Part shown: positions 26,287 to 35,592 of the stretch, in pieces
How positions within the stretch are numbered: position 1 is the stretch's first letter
Layout of the letters: each line of letters starts with the position of its first letter
Source: Herbaspirillum sp. LeCh32-8
GTDB lineage: Bacteria > Pseudomonadota > Gammaproteobacteria > Burkholderiales > Burkholderiaceae_D
Reading direction: 5' to 3'
DNA: 64,000 nucleotides
Assembly (NCBI RefSeq): GCF_017814915.1
Contig: NZ_JAGIPZ010000012.1
Location: forward strand, 62,001 to 126,000
Position numbers and translations under genes: made by a program
The notes under the pieces: model-generated
Seen by the model: only the letters and a program-made list of their open reading frames with translations
What the model was told of the DNA's origin: nothing
Database searches by the model: none

Positions 26287-27534
26287 TTACTTCATGGCCG
26301 ACGCCGGACGACGGCTGCGCACGTAGGTCGCGTTGGGCAGGTAAGCCGCGCCGTCGAGGTAGCGCCAGTTGCTCATGCTGCTGCGACCATCCTTCTGCGA
26401 CACCAGGCCGACGAAGGCGCCCATGGAGGCTTGCTGGTCCAGCGGGCGGAAAGCGATCGGGCCCAGCGGCGAATCCAGCTGCAAGCCGCGCAGGGCATCC
26501 ACCAGGGCATCGCCGTCGGCGCCGTCGGTCTTCTTCAGGCCGGCCGCAATGGCTTTCATGGTGGTGTAGCCGAAGATCGCCGAGAGCTGCGGGCGCTGGC
26601 TGAATTTCTTCAAATAAGCCTCAAGGAACTGCTGGTGCTCGGGCGTGGTGATCTGGTCCCATGGATAGCCGATCGCGACCCAGTCGCGAATCGCCTCGCT
26701 TTGCGCCGGATCCAGGCTCTGAGCCCCGGCCGAGGCCATCGACACCACACTGGCGCCGGCGAACAGCTGCTGGCGGTTGCCGGCCTGGACGAATTTCTGC
26801 AGGTCGTCGCCGAAGGTGGCGTTGAAGATGCCGTCAGGGCGCGCCTGACGCAGCACGCGCACCACCTCGTCGGCCTTGATCTTGCCCAGCGCCGGCCATT
26901 GCTCGGCGATGAACTCGACATCCGGGCGCGCCTGCTTCAACAGCAGCTTGAAACTGGCCGCGGCGCTCTGGCCGTACTCATAGTTGGGCGCCACTACCGC
27001 CCAGCGACGGCCCGGCATGCGCGCGGCCTGCTCGGCCAGCATCGCGGCCTGCATGTAGGTCGACGGACGCACCCGGAAGGTGTAGCGATTGCCCTTGTCC
27101 AGCGTGATGGCGTCCGACAGGGCATCCCCCACCACGAACACCGTCTTGCCGCGCGCCGCTTCGCGCGCCACGGCCAGCGCCACGTTGGAGAGCATGGTGC
27201 CGGTCAGCACCTCGACATGTTCCTTGGACACCAATTCGCGGGCATTGCGGGCGGCCTGGTCGGCATCGCCGTCGTCGTCGCGCGCCACCAGCTCCAGCGG
27301 ACGGCCGCGCACGCCGCCGGCGGCATTGATTTCTTCCAGCGCCAGCGCCAAGCCGTTACGGTAGGCCTGGCCCACCGGCGACAGGCTGTTATGGCTGTTG
27401 ATCTCGCCGATGCGGATGGCATCGGCGGCGCAAGCCCGGCCCGGGCCGAAGACCAGGGCCAGACCCAGGCCGATACCGGCCAGCAGGGTGCGACGAGGGA
27501 AACGATAGGCTTGTTGGGGCTGTTCAGCGTTCAC
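26287..27534 (-). CDS. Branched-chain-amino-acid-type ABC transporter substrate-binding protein
   Basis: A 415-residue periplasmic type-I binding protein (peripla_BP_6, LivK-like). Signal: RFPRRTLLAGIGLGLALVFGPGRACA, with a twin Arg that could suit Tat. Mature start: DAIRIGEINSHNSLSPVGQAYRNGLALALEEINAAGG, followed by DDDGDADQAARNARELV and RRWAVVAPNYEYGQSAAASF. The start is GTG at 27534 with AGGA upstream. No permease or ATPase genes are adjacent, so it is an orphan binding protein; ligand unknown. A 7-7-7 dyad lies about 125 bp upstream. Confidence 0.87.
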   Translation of the reverse strand: MNAEQPQQAYRFPRRTLLAGIGLGLALVFGPGRACAADAIRIGEINSHNSLSPVGQAYRNGLALALEEINAAGGVRGRPLELVARDDDGDADQAARNARELVSKEHVEVLTGTMLSNVALAVAREAARGKTVFVVGDALSDAITLDKGNRYTFRVRPSTYMQAAMLAEQAARMPGRRWAVVAPNYEYGQSAAASFKLLLKQARPDVEFIAEQWPALGKIKADEVVRVLRQARPDGIFNATFGDDLQKFVQAGNRQQLFAGASVVSMASAGAQSLDPAQSEAIRDWVAIGYPWDQITTPEHQQFLEAYLKKFSQRPQLSAIFGYTTMKAIAAGLKKTDGADGDALVDALRGLQLDSPLGPIAFRPLDQQASMGAFVGLVSQKDGRSSMSNWRYLDGAAYLPNATYVRSRRPASAMK

Positions 27535-27918
27535 GCCGGGACATCCTTTTCTTGATTCGGGCGGTTCTCAGCAGGCTGCAAAGCCCCGCCCCATGCGCTG
27601 TTTCGGCATTACGCAGGGCATTGGCGGCGGCTTGTCCCATCGCTGAGTTGTTTATTTACTTATACGTAATCTGTATAAGCCTCATTTGTGGGAAAAATCG
27701 AATTACCTTAAAATACAAGGCTTTGCAGCGGGTTGCGCAGCGTGTTTCCGGGGCCGCCGAACGATATCCAGACGATGTCAATCGGATATGAAAAGGCGGG
27801 GAAAGACGGCAAGACAATCAGGCGAACCGGCTGTGAAATGATTTTAACCGTGCCATATTGCCATCAATTGCGGCGCAGTTAGCCATCGGTTTTAAGAATA
27901 TTTACAGATAGGACAGTT
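27535..27918. other. Divergent intergenic region, LivK-like gene and fdxA
   Basis: 384 bp, markedly AT-rich from 27645 to 27730. It contains the CTTATAC-N7-GTATAAG dyad at 27659-27679. GGACAG before 27919 serves as the fdxA ribosome-binding site. No gene found. Confidence 0.5.
27659..27679. promoter_or_regulatory. Perfect inverted repeat CTTATAC-N7-GTATAAG
   Basis: Arms at 27659-27665 and 27673-27679 are exact complements, seven bases apart: one helical turn between half-site centres roughly, as for dimeric repressors. It lies 125 bp from the LivK-like start and 240 bp from fdxA. The cognate regulator is unknown. Confidence 0.5.
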
Positions 27919-28242
27919 ATGACCCACGTTGTCACCGATTCCTGCGTCCGTTGCCGCTATACGGATTGCGTGGATGTTTGCCCGGTGGATTGCTTCCGCG
28001 AAGGCCCGAATTTCCTGGCGATCGATCCGGACGAATGCATCGACTGCGCGGTGTGCGTCGCGGAATGCCCGGTCAACGCGATTTACGCGGAAGAAGACGT
28101 GCCGGCCGACCAGCAGGAATACATTGACCTGAACGCGCAACTCTCGCGCAACTGGCCCTCCATCACCAAGACCAAGGCCCCGCTGGCCGAAGCCGAGGAA
28201 TGGAAGGACAAGACCGGCAAGCTGCAATATCTGCAGCGCTGA
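27919..28242 (+). CDS. fdxA: 7Fe ferredoxin FdxA
   Basis: A 107-residue cytoplasmic electron carrier with one 3Fe-4S and one 4Fe-4S cluster. Cysteines at 9, 12, 17, 21 and 25, then C40-x2-C43-x2-C46-x3-C50. The start MTHVVTDSCVRCRYTDCVDVCPVDC and the C-terminal extension PSITKTKAPLAEAEEWKDK are characteristic of FdxA. A TrxR-like ferredoxin-NADP reductase gene follows on the same strand 289 nt downstream, a plausible redox partner. A hairpin with T-run (28371-28396) lies between them, so they may be separate transcripts. Confidence 0.95.
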   Translation: MTHVVTDSCVRCRYTDCVDVCPVDCFREGPNFLAIDPDECIDCAVCVAECPVNAIYAEEDVPADQQEYIDLNAQLSRNWPSITKTKAPLAEAEEWKDKTGKLQYLQR

Positions 28243-28346
28243 TCGCTGCGGCATATCAAGACTCGCGGCAGGCAATACCCCCAGAATTGCGGTTGCGCAT
28301 CCAGCCAGGCAGCTCCATCGTCCCAGCCAGATGCGCAGCCGTTTGT

Positions 28347-28366
28347 GTTTTACCCCCGGGTAAAAC
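28347..28366. promoter_or_regulatory. Perfect 9-2-9 inverted repeat between fdxA and fnr
   Basis: GTTTTACCC (28347-28355) and GGGTAAAAC (28358-28366) flank CC. It lies just before the fdxA terminator and about 165 bp before the reductase start. It is either an operator or a stem in the fdxA 3' end; it has no T-run. Confidence 0.5.
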
Positions 28367-28370
28367 CACG

Positions 28371-28396
28371 CGGAAGACGAGGTCTTCCGGACTTTT
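28371..28396 (+). terminator. Terminator after fdxA
   Basis: An 8-bp perfect stem CGGAAGAC / GTCTTCCG with a GAG loop, followed by GACTTTTC. It ends about 150 nt past the fdxA stop. Confidence 0.65.
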
Positions 28397-28531
28397 CACC
28401 GTCGCGGCATGCCCCGCCCACGCGGCCCGGGCTCCCGCCGACCGATCTCACAGCAAACCGGCGTCCGCCTCTAGCCAATTGAGTGTGAAAAAACCTCTCA
28501 ACTGAAACTGAAACAGGAATATCAAGAAATC

Positions 28532-29605
28532 ATGGAAAACAACGTCAAGGGCGCAGCCGCTCAGGGCACCATCGAAGCCGATGCCGTCATCATCGGCGCC
28601 GGCCCGGTCGGCCTCTTTCAGGTGTTCGAACTCGGTTTGCTGGAGATCAAGGCGCACGTGATCGATTCGCTGCCGGTCGTCGGCGGCCAGTGCGTCGAGC
28701 TGTACCCGGACAAGCCCATCTATGACATTCCCGCCGTGCCGGTCTGCACCGGCCAGGAACTGACCGACAACCTGTTGAAGCAGATCGAGCCCTTCGAGCC
28801 GACCTTCCACCTGGGTCAGGAAGTGACCGTGGTGCAAAAGCGCGAAGACGGCCGCTTCGACGTCGAGACCTCGACCGGCACCAAGTTCATCACCAAGACC
28901 ATCTTCATCGCCGCCGGCGTCGGTTCGTTCCAGCCGCGCACGCTGAAGGTCGAGGGCATCGAGCAGTTCGAGAACTCGCAAGTGTTCTACCGCGTCAAGG
29001 ATCCGGCCAAGTTCGAAGGCAAGAACATCGTCATCTGCGGCGGCGGCGACTCCGCCCTGGACTGGGCGCTGAACTTCGTCGGCAAGGCCGAATCGGTGAT
29101 CCTGCTGCACCGTCGCGAAGAATTCCGCGCGGCCCCGGCGTCGGTGGCCAAGATGAAGGAACTGTGCGAACAGTATGAAATGCAATTCCTGGTCGGCCAG
29201 GTCACCGGCACCGAGATCGCCGACGGCCAGCTCAAGGAAGTCAAGGTCACCGGCGCCGACGGCGTCACCCGCCGCCTGCCGCTGGACATGCTGCTGGTGT
29301 TCTTCGGCCTGTCGCCGAAGCTGGGCCCGATCGCCGAGTGGGGCCTGGACATCGAACGCAAGCAGCTGAAGGTGATGGACACCGAGAAGTTCGAGACCAA
29401 CGTCCCGGGCATCTTCGCCGTGGGCGACATCAACACCTATCCGGGCAAGAAGAAGCTGATCCTGTCGGGCTTCCACGAAGCCGCGCTGGCCGCTTTCGGC
29501 GCCGCGCCCTACATCTTCCCGGAAAAGAAGATCCACATGCAGTACACCACCACCTCGCCCAAGCTGCACAAGATCCTGGGCGTGGAAACCCCGGTGTTCG
29601 ACTGA
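28532..29605 (+). CDS. Ferredoxin--NADP+ reductase, thioredoxin-reductase-like type
   Basis: A 357-residue FAD- and NADPH-binding oxidoreductase. FAD site: [17 protein letters not shown] near residue 20. NADPH site: [17 protein letters not shown] near 166 with HRREEFRA. Terminal FAD segment: [28 protein letters not shown]. It lacks the redox CxxC of thioredoxin reductases, as expected for TrxR-like FNRs (type 2, YumC-like). It likely exchanges electrons with FdxA encoded upstream. A terminator follows at 29662-29686. Confidence 0.92.
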   Translation: MENNVKGAAAQGTIEADAVIIGAGPVGLFQVFELGLLEIKAHVIDSLPVVGGQCVELYPDKPIYDIPAVPVCTGQELTDNLLKQIEPFEPTFHLGQEVTVVQKREDGRFDVETSTGTKFITKTIFIAAGVGSFQPRTLKVEGIEQFENSQVFYRVKDPAKFEGKNIVICGGGDSALDWALNFVGKAESVILLHRREEFRAAPASVAKMKELCEQYEMQFLVGQVTGTEIADGQLKEVKVTGADGVTRRLPLDMLLVFFGLSPKLGPIAEWGLDIERKQLKVMDTEKFETNVPGIFAVGDINTYPGKKKLILSGFHEAALAAFGAAPYIFPEKKIHMQYTTTSPKLHKILGVETPVFD

Positions 29606-29661
29606 TCAGCCAGTCCCATGTCGCCGCGGAGCCGATCCGCAGCGCATGGCAGCATGACCGA

Positions 29662-29686
29662 AGCCCCTGCCCTGCAGGGGCTTTTT
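29662..29686 (+). terminator. Terminator after the ferredoxin reductase gene
   Basis: An 8-bp stem AGCCCCTG / CAGGGGCT with a five-base loop, then TTTTT. Confidence 0.88.
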
Positions 29687-29811
29687 CATTGCGGCCTCGA
29701 AAACTGTCGCAATGCACCAAACTTTCCCGGCGAATTTCTGTCTTTGGTCTTACCAGCGTCAGGAGCCGCCGGCGAAGCATGTTATGCTACCGCGTCGCAG
29801 CACGAACAATG

Positions 29812-29832
29812 TTGACAAATTGCAATATTTGT
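29812..29832. promoter_or_regulatory. TTGACA box overlapped by an ACAAAT-N6-ATTTGT dyad, upstream of phaZ
   Basis: TTGACA (29812-29817) overlaps a perfect 6-6-6 dyad with arms at 29815-29820 and 29827-29832. A dimeric regulator here could block RNA polymerase. A -10 at the right spacing is poor, so the promoter itself is uncertain. Confidence 0.4.
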
Positions 29833-29960
29833 GGTGTGTCAGCCAACAACCTTCGCCAAACGTTTGATGCACATGCCTGCTCGCGCCCTTCCCGGCGCCC
29901 GGCGCGGCCACAAGCCCGCCCGCAACCGGGACGCCGCCGGCATCTGTATAAAGGTCAGCT

Positions 29961-31196
29961 ATGCTTTATCAATTGCATGAACTCAACCGCGCGTTTCTGA
30001 ACCCGATGATGCAGTGGGCGGAAACCTCCGCCAAGCTGTTCTCGGATCCGGTTTCCCCGCTCGCCCATACCCCTTTCTCGCAGCGCATCGCCGCCGGCTA
30101 TGAGCTGCTGTATCGCCTGTCCAAGGAATACGAAAAGCCGCAGTTCAACATCCATGAAGTGGAAGTCGACGGCAAGGCCACGGGCATCGTCGAAGAAGTC
30201 GTCGAGACCAAGCCGTTCTGCCGCCTGATCCACTTCAAGAAGGACCTGTCGGCGCGCCAGATCTCCACGCTGAAGCAACCCACCGTGCTGGTCGTGGCGC
30301 CGCTGTCGGGTCACCACTCCACGCTGCTGCGCGAGACCGTACGCGCGCTGCTGCAAGAGCATGACGTCTACATCACCGACTGGACCGACGCCCGCATGGT
30401 GCCGGTCGAGCAAGGCGACTTCCACCTGCATGACTACGTCTACTACGTGCAGGACTTCATCCGCACCCTGGGCCCGGACGTGCACGTGATTTCGGTGTGC
30501 CAGCCCACCGTGCCGGTGCTGGCGGCCATCGCGCTGATGGCCAGCGCCAACGACCCCAAGCTGCCCAAGAGCATGACCATGATGGGCGGCCCGATCGATG
30601 CCCGCAAGTCGCCGACCTCGGTCAACGACCTGGCCACCGAAAAGCCCTACGCCTGGTTCGAGAACACCGTGATCTACAGCGTGCCGGCCAACTACCCCGG
30701 CTTCGGCCGCAAGGTCTACCCGGGCTTCCTGCAGCACGCCGGTTTCGTCGCGATGAACCCGCGCCGCCACGCGCAAAGCCACTGGGACTTCTACATGCAC
30801 CTGCGCGACGGCGACGATGCCTCGGCCGAAGACCATCGCAAGTTCTATGACGAGTACAACGCCGTGCTGGACATGCCGGCCGAGTTCTACCTTGAGACCA
30901 TCAAGATCGTGTTCCAGGACTTCGACCTGGCGCGCGGCACCTGGGAGATCGAAGGCAAGCCGGTACGCCCGCAGGACATCAAGTCGGTGGCGCTGTTTAC
31001 CATCGAGGGCGAGCTGGACGACATCTCCGGCTCCGGCCAGACCGAGGCCGCGCAAAACCTCTGCAGCGGCATTCCGAAGGCGAACAAGCAACACTTCACG
31101 GTGCCCAAGGCCGGCCACTACGGCATCTTCTCGGGCCGCCGCTGGCGCGAGATCGTTTGTCCGAAGATCGGCGAATTCATCCGCAGCAAGAGCTGA
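29961..31196 (+). CDS. phaZ: Intracellular polyhydroxybutyrate depolymerase
   Basis: Hydrolyses stored PHB to 3-hydroxybutyrate in the cytoplasm. 411 residues, no signal peptide, as in the PhaZ1 family of Cupriavidus/Burkholderia. Begins MLYQLHELNRAFLNPMMQWAE. The lipase-box equivalent uses Cys: VISVCQPTVPVLAA, typical for this intracellular class. HYVYYVQDF-like and HAQSHWDFYMHL segments, GELDDISGSGQT (Asp region) and KAGHYGIFSGRRWR (catalytic His) follow. AAGG precedes the ATG. Its storage partner phaP is in the same window; the synthase is not. Confidence 0.96.
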   Translation: MLYQLHELNRAFLNPMMQWAETSAKLFSDPVSPLAHTPFSQRIAAGYELLYRLSKEYEKPQFNIHEVEVDGKATGIVEEVVETKPFCRLIHFKKDLSARQISTLKQPTVLVVAPLSGHHSTLLRETVRALLQEHDVYITDWTDARMVPVEQGDFHLHDYVYYVQDFIRTLGPDVHVISVCQPTVPVLAAIALMASANDPKLPKSMTMMGGPIDARKSPTSVNDLATEKPYAWFENTVIYSVPANYPGFGRKVYPGFLQHAGFVAMNPRRHAQSHWDFYMHLRDGDDASAEDHRKFYDEYNAVLDMPAEFYLETIKIVFQDFDLARGTWEIEGKPVRPQDIKSVALFTIEGELDDISGSGQTEAAQNLCSGIPKANKQHFTVPKAGHYGIFSGRRWREIVCPKIGEFIRSKS

Positions 31197-31245
31197 ATTC
31201 GGCCAGCGCGACCGGCAGGCGCGCCAGCCGACCAAACGGCCAAGC

Positions 31246-31286
31246 AAAAATCCGGCGCTACGCACAAACGTAGCGCCGGATTTTTT
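31246..31286 (+). terminator. Terminator after phaZ
   Basis: A 14-bp perfect stem beginning AATCCGGCGCTACG with a six-base loop and T6. Also separates the convergent OpgC-like gene. Confidence 0.92.
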
Positions 31287-31312
31287 ATGCCGCCGGGGAT
31301 GACGCCAAATGC

Positions 31313-32452
31313 CTAATGCGCCGCCGCGGCGTGCGAGCGCCGCTCCCTGCCGCGCTTGCGGTAGTCTTTCCAGACCTGGGCCAGCACGCCGACGGCCAGC
31401 ATCGCTGCAATGGCGCAGATGTCGGCCATCAGGCCGGCCCAGCGGCCCGGCTGCCCGCCGACGGCGAGATACAGCAGGATGTCGGCCAGCAGCGAAATCA
31501 TCGTCCCCGCGACGAAGCACACCAAACCGTTCTTGCCCACTGTGACCACCAACGGCAGGTGGTCGGCCAGCTGCCGGATCCAGCCCTGGCGCACCATCAT
31601 CGCCACCAGCCACAGCACCGCCATGAAACTGCCCACCCGCAGCGACGACAGATTCTGCTTGAATACCGGGCCGGGATCGAACTCGACGAACATGCGCATG
31701 CACAAGAAGCCGATCGCCACCGCCGCCGCCACCCGCGTCAACTTGCGCCGGCGCAGCGCGGCGTCGGCGTCCTCGCGCTGGTAGCTCTTCAGTGGATGCA
31801 GGCGGCACACCACGCCGATCACGAACAGCAGCTGCCAAGCGAAGGGGTTGAAGGTCCAGCCGGCCGGCGTCACCGTCGGCAGGAAGCGCGCCAGCAGCGG
31901 CGCCAGGCCCCACATCGCCAGGCTGCCGGCGGCGGCCAGCCAGGGCCGCCGCCGCACCGACGGCACGATCAGCGGCGAGGCCAATGCGAACAGCATGTAC
32001 ATCGGCAGGATGCTCGACAGATAAGGCTGGCGCGCCAGCCGGATCATCTCGCTGCCGATCTGCAACGGCTCATCGATGAAGGTGCCGATGTCGGTATATT
32101 CCAGCGTGGGGGTGTGCAGCCGCAGCGCGGTGAACAGCAGGCCCAGCAACAGCATCAGCGTCACCGTCAGCAGGAAGGAACGGTAGAGCTGCCAGCCGCG
32201 CTGCAGGAAGCGCCAGCGCGCGGCTTCATCGCCGTTCTTGTCGGCGATGGCGGTGTAGGCGGCGGCGGTGGCGTAACCGGCCAGGAAGACGAACACCTCG
32301 GTGGCGTCGAAGATGGCGAAACGCTGCAGCGTGAACTGGCCGAGCATGCTGCCCGAAATGTGGTCGACCACGATCATCAGCAACACCACGCCGCGGAAGA
32401 AGTCGACTTCGAGGGAACGCCCGCCGTGGGCAGGACCTGGAAACTTGATCAT
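31313..32452 (-). CDS. OpgC-domain polytopic membrane protein
   Basis: A 379-residue inner-membrane protein with about ten transmembrane segments. N-terminal RSLEVDFFRGVVLLMIVVDHISG is the conserved acyltransferase-like start of OpgC/MdoC-family proteins, followed by FDATEVFVFLAGYATAAAYT. OpgC succinylates osmoregulated periplasmic glucans, but many family members are of unknown substrate and no other opg gene is near. The basic, His-ended C-terminus is cytoplasmic. The ATG at 32452 is preferred because the upstream extension is Arg/Pro-rich and not conserved. Confidence 0.85.
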   Translation of the reverse strand: MIKFPGPAHGGRSLEVDFFRGVVLLMIVVDHISGSMLGQFTLQRFAIFDATEVFVFLAGYATAAAYTAIADKNGDEAARWRFLQRGWQLYRSFLLTVTLMLLLGLLFTALRLHTPTLEYTDIGTFIDEPLQIGSEMIRLARQPYLSSILPMYMLFALASPLIVPSVRRRPWLAAAGSLAMWGLAPLLARFLPTVTPAGWTFNPFAWQLLFVIGVVCRLHPLKSYQREDADAALRRRKLTRVAAAVAIGFLCMRMFVEFDPGPVFKQNLSSLRVGSFMAVLWLVAMMVRQGWIRQLADHLPLVVTVGKNGLVCFVAGTMISLLADILLYLAVGGQPGRWAGLMADICAIAAMLAVGVLAQVWKDYRKRGRERRSHAAAAH

Positions 32453-32660
32453 GGTGCGCCTGCGCCGGAGCGCCCGTCTGGAAGGATCCGGATGCGCGGC
32501 ATCCGGTGCTCTCTCAGATGGATGGCGCAAAAAGCGCGAAGTTCATCCCGATTGAGGCTTCATAACGAGACGTTCTAAGGACGATTCCTTGCGCTCGCGC
32601 AGGCCGGCGGCTGTCGGACGGCATGACTTCGGGCCGTTTTCCCCGGATAATGTCGGCTTT

Positions 32661-33410
32661 GTGTTGTTGACCTGCCCTACCGACGTGCCGCCATCCGCCA
32701 CCACATCGCCCGCCTTGCCGACCGAGACCTCCGCCCTCGCCGACCGGATCGAAGACCTGCTGCCGCAAACCCAGTGCACCAAATGCGGCTACCCGGCCTG
32801 CCGTCCCTACGCCGAGGCGATTGCCGAGGGCCGCGCCGGGCATAACCAGTGCCCGCCCGGCGGCGCCGAAGGCATTGCACGCCTGGCGCAACTGCTGGGC
32901 AAGCCGGTGATCCCGCTCAATCCCGTCCACGGCGTTGAACAGCCGCGCCTGCTGGCGGTGATCGACGAGCAGGTCTGCATCGGCTGCACGCTGTGCATCC
33001 AGGCCTGCCCGGTGGACGCCATCGTCGGCGCGGCCAAGCAGATGCATACGGTGGTCGACGACCTGTGCACCGGCTGCGAGCTGTGCGTGGCGCCCTGCCC
33101 GGTGGACTGCATCGCGCTGGTTGAGGCGACGCCGGGCCGCAGCGGCTGGCAAGCCTGGTCGCAACAGCAGGCCGATGCCGCCCGCGCCCGCCACGACTGG
33201 CGCAACACGCGGCTCAAGCGCGACAAGCAGGAAAACGACGACCGCCTGGCCGCCAAGGCGGCCGCCAAATTGAAGGAAGTGGAAGCTGCCGCAGCCGGCA
33301 CGCCCGAAGAACAAGCCGAACTGGCGCGCAAGAAGGCCATCATCCAGGCCGCCATGGAGCGCGCCCGCCTGAAGAAACTGGAAGCAACACAAGAACAAGA
33401 CCGCTCATGA
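32661..33410 (+). CDS. rsxB: Electron transport complex protein RsxB/RnfB
   Basis: Iron-sulfur protein with an Fe-S (4Fe4S ASKHA-type) domain: [15 protein letters not shown] and NQCPPGG. Two ferredoxin motifs follow, [16 protein letters not shown] and [15 protein letters not shown]. The C-terminal 90 residues are charged and helical ([24 protein letters not shown]). In Rnf complexes it relays electrons at the membrane, but no other rnf/rsx genes are nearby and the N-terminal membrane anchor is absent, so this is a stand-alone soluble form common in Betaproteobacteria. The start is uncertain: GTG 32661, the next two TTG codons, or a TTG at 32589. It overlaps nth by four bases (ATGA). Confidence 0.85.
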   Translation: MLLTCPTDVPPSATTSPALPTETSALADRIEDLLPQTQCTKCGYPACRPYAEAIAEGRAGHNQCPPGGAEGIARLAQLLGKPVIPLNPVHGVEQPRLLAVIDEQVCIGCTLCIQACPVDAIVGAAKQMHTVVDDLCTGCELCVAPCPVDCIALVEATPGRSGWQAWSQQQADAARARHDWRNTRLKRDKQENDDRLAAKAAAKLKEVEAAAAGTPEEQAELARKKAIIQAAMERARLKKLEATQEQDRS

Positions 33411-34057
33411 ACCCGACCAAACGCCGCGAGATCTTCGAGCGCCTGCGCCGCGCCAATCCCGAACCGCGCACCGAACTGGAATACACCACCCCCTTCGAGC
33501 TGCTGATCGCGGTGCTGCTGTCGGCCCAGGCCACCGACGTCTCGGTCAACAAGGCTACGCGCAAGCTCTACCCGGTGGCCAATACGCCGGAGAAGATCTA
33601 CGCCCTGGGCGTGGACGGCCTGATCCCCTACATCCAGACCATCGGCCTGTATCGCACCAAGGCCAAGAACACCATCGAAACCTGCCGCATCCTGATCGAG
33701 CAGCACGACAGCCAGGTGCCGGAGTCGCGCGAGGAGCTGGAGGCTCTGCCGGGCGTGGGCCGCAAGACCGCCAACGTAGTCTTGAACACCGCCTTCGGCC
33801 ATCCCACCATCGCGGTGGACACGCATATCTTCCGCGTCTCCAACCGCACCGGCATTGCGCCGGGCAAGGATGTGGATGAGGTCGAACGCAAGCTGCTGAA
33901 GTTCGTCGCGCCGGAATTCCGGCTGGACGCGCACCACTGGCTGATCCTGCATGGCCGCTACACCTGCATCGCGCGCAAGCCGCAATGCTGGAACTGCGTG
34001 ATCGCCGACCTGTGCGAATTCAAACAGAAGACGCCGCTGCCGCAAAAAGGCGTCTGA
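33407..34057 (+). CDS. nth: Endonuclease III (DNA glycosylase/AP lyase)
   Basis: Base-excision repair enzyme removing oxidised pyrimidines. 216 residues. Helix-hairpin-helix [13 protein letters not shown] contains the catalytic Lys (K120); AVDTHIFRV contains the catalytic Asp (D138); the 4Fe-4S cysteines are C187, C194, C197 and C203. These numbers coincide with those of the E. coli enzyme. Its ATG overlaps the rsxB stop, so translation is coupled. The shared gene order links an Fe-S electron carrier to an Fe-S repair enzyme. Confidence 0.98.
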   Translation: MNPTKRREIFERLRRANPEPRTELEYTTPFELLIAVLLSAQATDVSVNKATRKLYPVANTPEKIYALGVDGLIPYIQTIGLYRTKAKNTIETCRILIEQHDSQVPESREELEALPGVGRKTANVVLNTAFGHPTIAVDTHIFRVSNRTGIAPGKDVDEVERKLLKFVAPEFRLDAHHWLILHGRYTCIARKPQCWNCVIADLCEFKQKTPLPQKGV

Positions 34058-34075
34058 GCGTCTCTTCCCCGCCGT

Positions 34076-35347
34076 TCATGGTCGCGGCGCGCCGTCGATT
34101 TGCAGCACGGGCGCCCAGCGCCGGTCCTGCACCTCGTACATGGTGAAGCTTGGATGCAGTAGGTCGCCCTCCTCATTGAAGGCGATCGTCCCGCTCACCC
34201 CGGCCAGCTTCAGCTTGTGCATCTCGCGCGCGATGGCCGCGCCGTCGGTCGCGTTGGACTGGCGCATGCCGCTGATCAGCGCCTGCGCGGCGTCGTAGGC
34301 GAAGGTAGCGTACAGGTCGACATTGGTGTCGAAGCTCTGCCCATAGCGCTGGCGAAACGCCTTCCAGCCCGGCATCTTGTCGGCCGCCGGGCCCGGCTCC
34401 AGCACCAGGGCGCCGTCGGCATCGGCGCCGGCCTGCATCAGGAAAGGCAGGCCGACCGTGCCGGCCGAGCCCATTAGTCGGGAATCGATCTTGAGCCGCC
34501 TGATCGCCTTGGCCAGCAGGCCGGCTTGCCAGTCCAGGCCGCCGAAGAAGATCAGATCGGGACTACGCTTGCGGATCTGCAGCAGCGGGCCGTTGAAGTC
34601 CGAGGTCTTGTCGCTGACCGAATAACTGCCGGTCACCTCCACTCCCAGCTCGCGCGCCGTGCGCGCCACCTGCTCGGCCAGCCCCTTGCCGAACGGCGTG
34701 CGGTCATCAATGGTGGCCAGCGTCTTCACGCCCAGCTTGCGTACCGCGAACTCGGCCGACAACTGGCCCACGGCGTCGTTGTTGGGAATGGTGCGAAACA
34801 CGCCGGGATACGCCTGCGCGGTGAAGCGGCGACTCATGGTCGCCGGGGAAATCTGGATCACGCCGGCGGCATGGTAGATCGGCGCCGCCGCCAGGCTGGC
34901 GCCGCTGTTCCAATGCCCGACTACGCCCAGCACGTGCTGGCTGACCAGGTAGCGCGCCACATATTCGGCGGTCGCGGGATCGGCGCGGTCATCCTGGGCC
35001 AGCAGCCGCAGGCGGTAATTCTTGCCGGCCAGGCGCAAGCCCTTGCGGTTGGCCTCGTCCACCGCCAGTTGCACCGCGTTCTGCATGCTCTTGCCGACGC
35101 CGGCCGAGGGGCCGCTCAACGGGCCGGCGAAACCGATCAGCAATGTGTCTTCGTCGGTCGGGTCGGACGGCGCAGCCTTGGACTCTTCCGCCTTGGCCGG
35201 GGTAGCCGTGCGCTCGGGCGTGCGCGCGTGCGCATCCGGCAGCGCCAGCGAGAGCGCAGCCATCAAACCGACGGCCGCGCCCCATGAGAGGCGCCATGGA
35301 CGTGGGTGAGGCAAGCAACGGTGAAGCAGGCGTGCTGCGAAGTGCAT
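34076..35347 (-). CDS. Branched-chain-amino-acid-type ABC substrate-binding protein
   Basis: A 423-residue periplasmic type-I binding protein. Signal/anchor: WRLSWGAAVGLMAALSLALPDAHA after a basic start, then a Thr/Ala/Glu-rich linker (about 42-65). The binding domain begins DTLLIGFAGPLSGPSAGVGKSMQNAVQLAVDEAN, with LAQDDRADPATAEYVARYLV and GVVGHWNSGASLAAAPIYHAAGV. Like the gene at 26287 it lacks adjacent permease and ATPase genes. GGGGATGG precedes the ATG. It converges on nth with an 18-nt gap. Ligand unknown; LivJ/K specificity is not certain. Confidence 0.87.
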   Translation of the reverse strand: MHFAARLLHRCLPHPRPWRLSWGAAVGLMAALSLALPDAHARTPERTATPAKAEESKAAPSDPTDEDTLLIGFAGPLSGPSAGVGKSMQNAVQLAVDEANRKGLRLAGKNYRLRLLAQDDRADPATAEYVARYLVSQHVLGVVGHWNSGASLAAAPIYHAAGVIQISPATMSRRFTAQAYPGVFRTIPNNDAVGQLSAEFAVRKLGVKTLATIDDRTPFGKGLAEQVARTARELGVEVTGSYSVSDKTSDFNGPLLQIRKRSPDLIFFGGLDWQAGLLAKAIRRLKIDSRLMGSAGTVGLPFLMQAGADADGALVLEPGPAADKMPGWKAFRQRYGQSFDTNVDLYATFAYDAAQALISGMRQSNATDGAAIAREMHKLKLAGVSGTIAFNEEGDLLHPSFTMYEVQDRRWAPVLQIDGAPRP

Positions 35348-35592
35348 GCGACCATCCCCTTTTGATGCCCGGCCCTGGTGCGATACCGACAGGAATGCGC
35401 AACGGGCGGGTCTGCTTGTGGTGGTGACTCGATGTGAAACTTGTCTGCCGGCAACGATAGTACTGCAAGAGCGGCCGCCCGGGGGACTCGCTACCGGCTT
35501 TCGTGCGCCCGTGCCGCCGCGCCCGCCTGAAGACCGTGCGCAGGCAGCGTAAAATAGCGGTTTCACCGAGTCTTTGATTGCCCCGCAGCGCC

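Larger units (their letters stand above)
29606..29960. other. Intergenic region before phaZ
   Basis: 355 bp with a terminator at the left and a TTGACA box with an 18-bp dyad at 29812-29832. No gene found. Confidence 0.5.

Noticed and set aside
29955-31913. 652-codon minus-strand frame opposite phaZ
   Set aside because: It spans a terminator and runs through phaZ and into the OpgC-like gene in another frame, with no domain; a shadow frame of GC-rich coding sequence.
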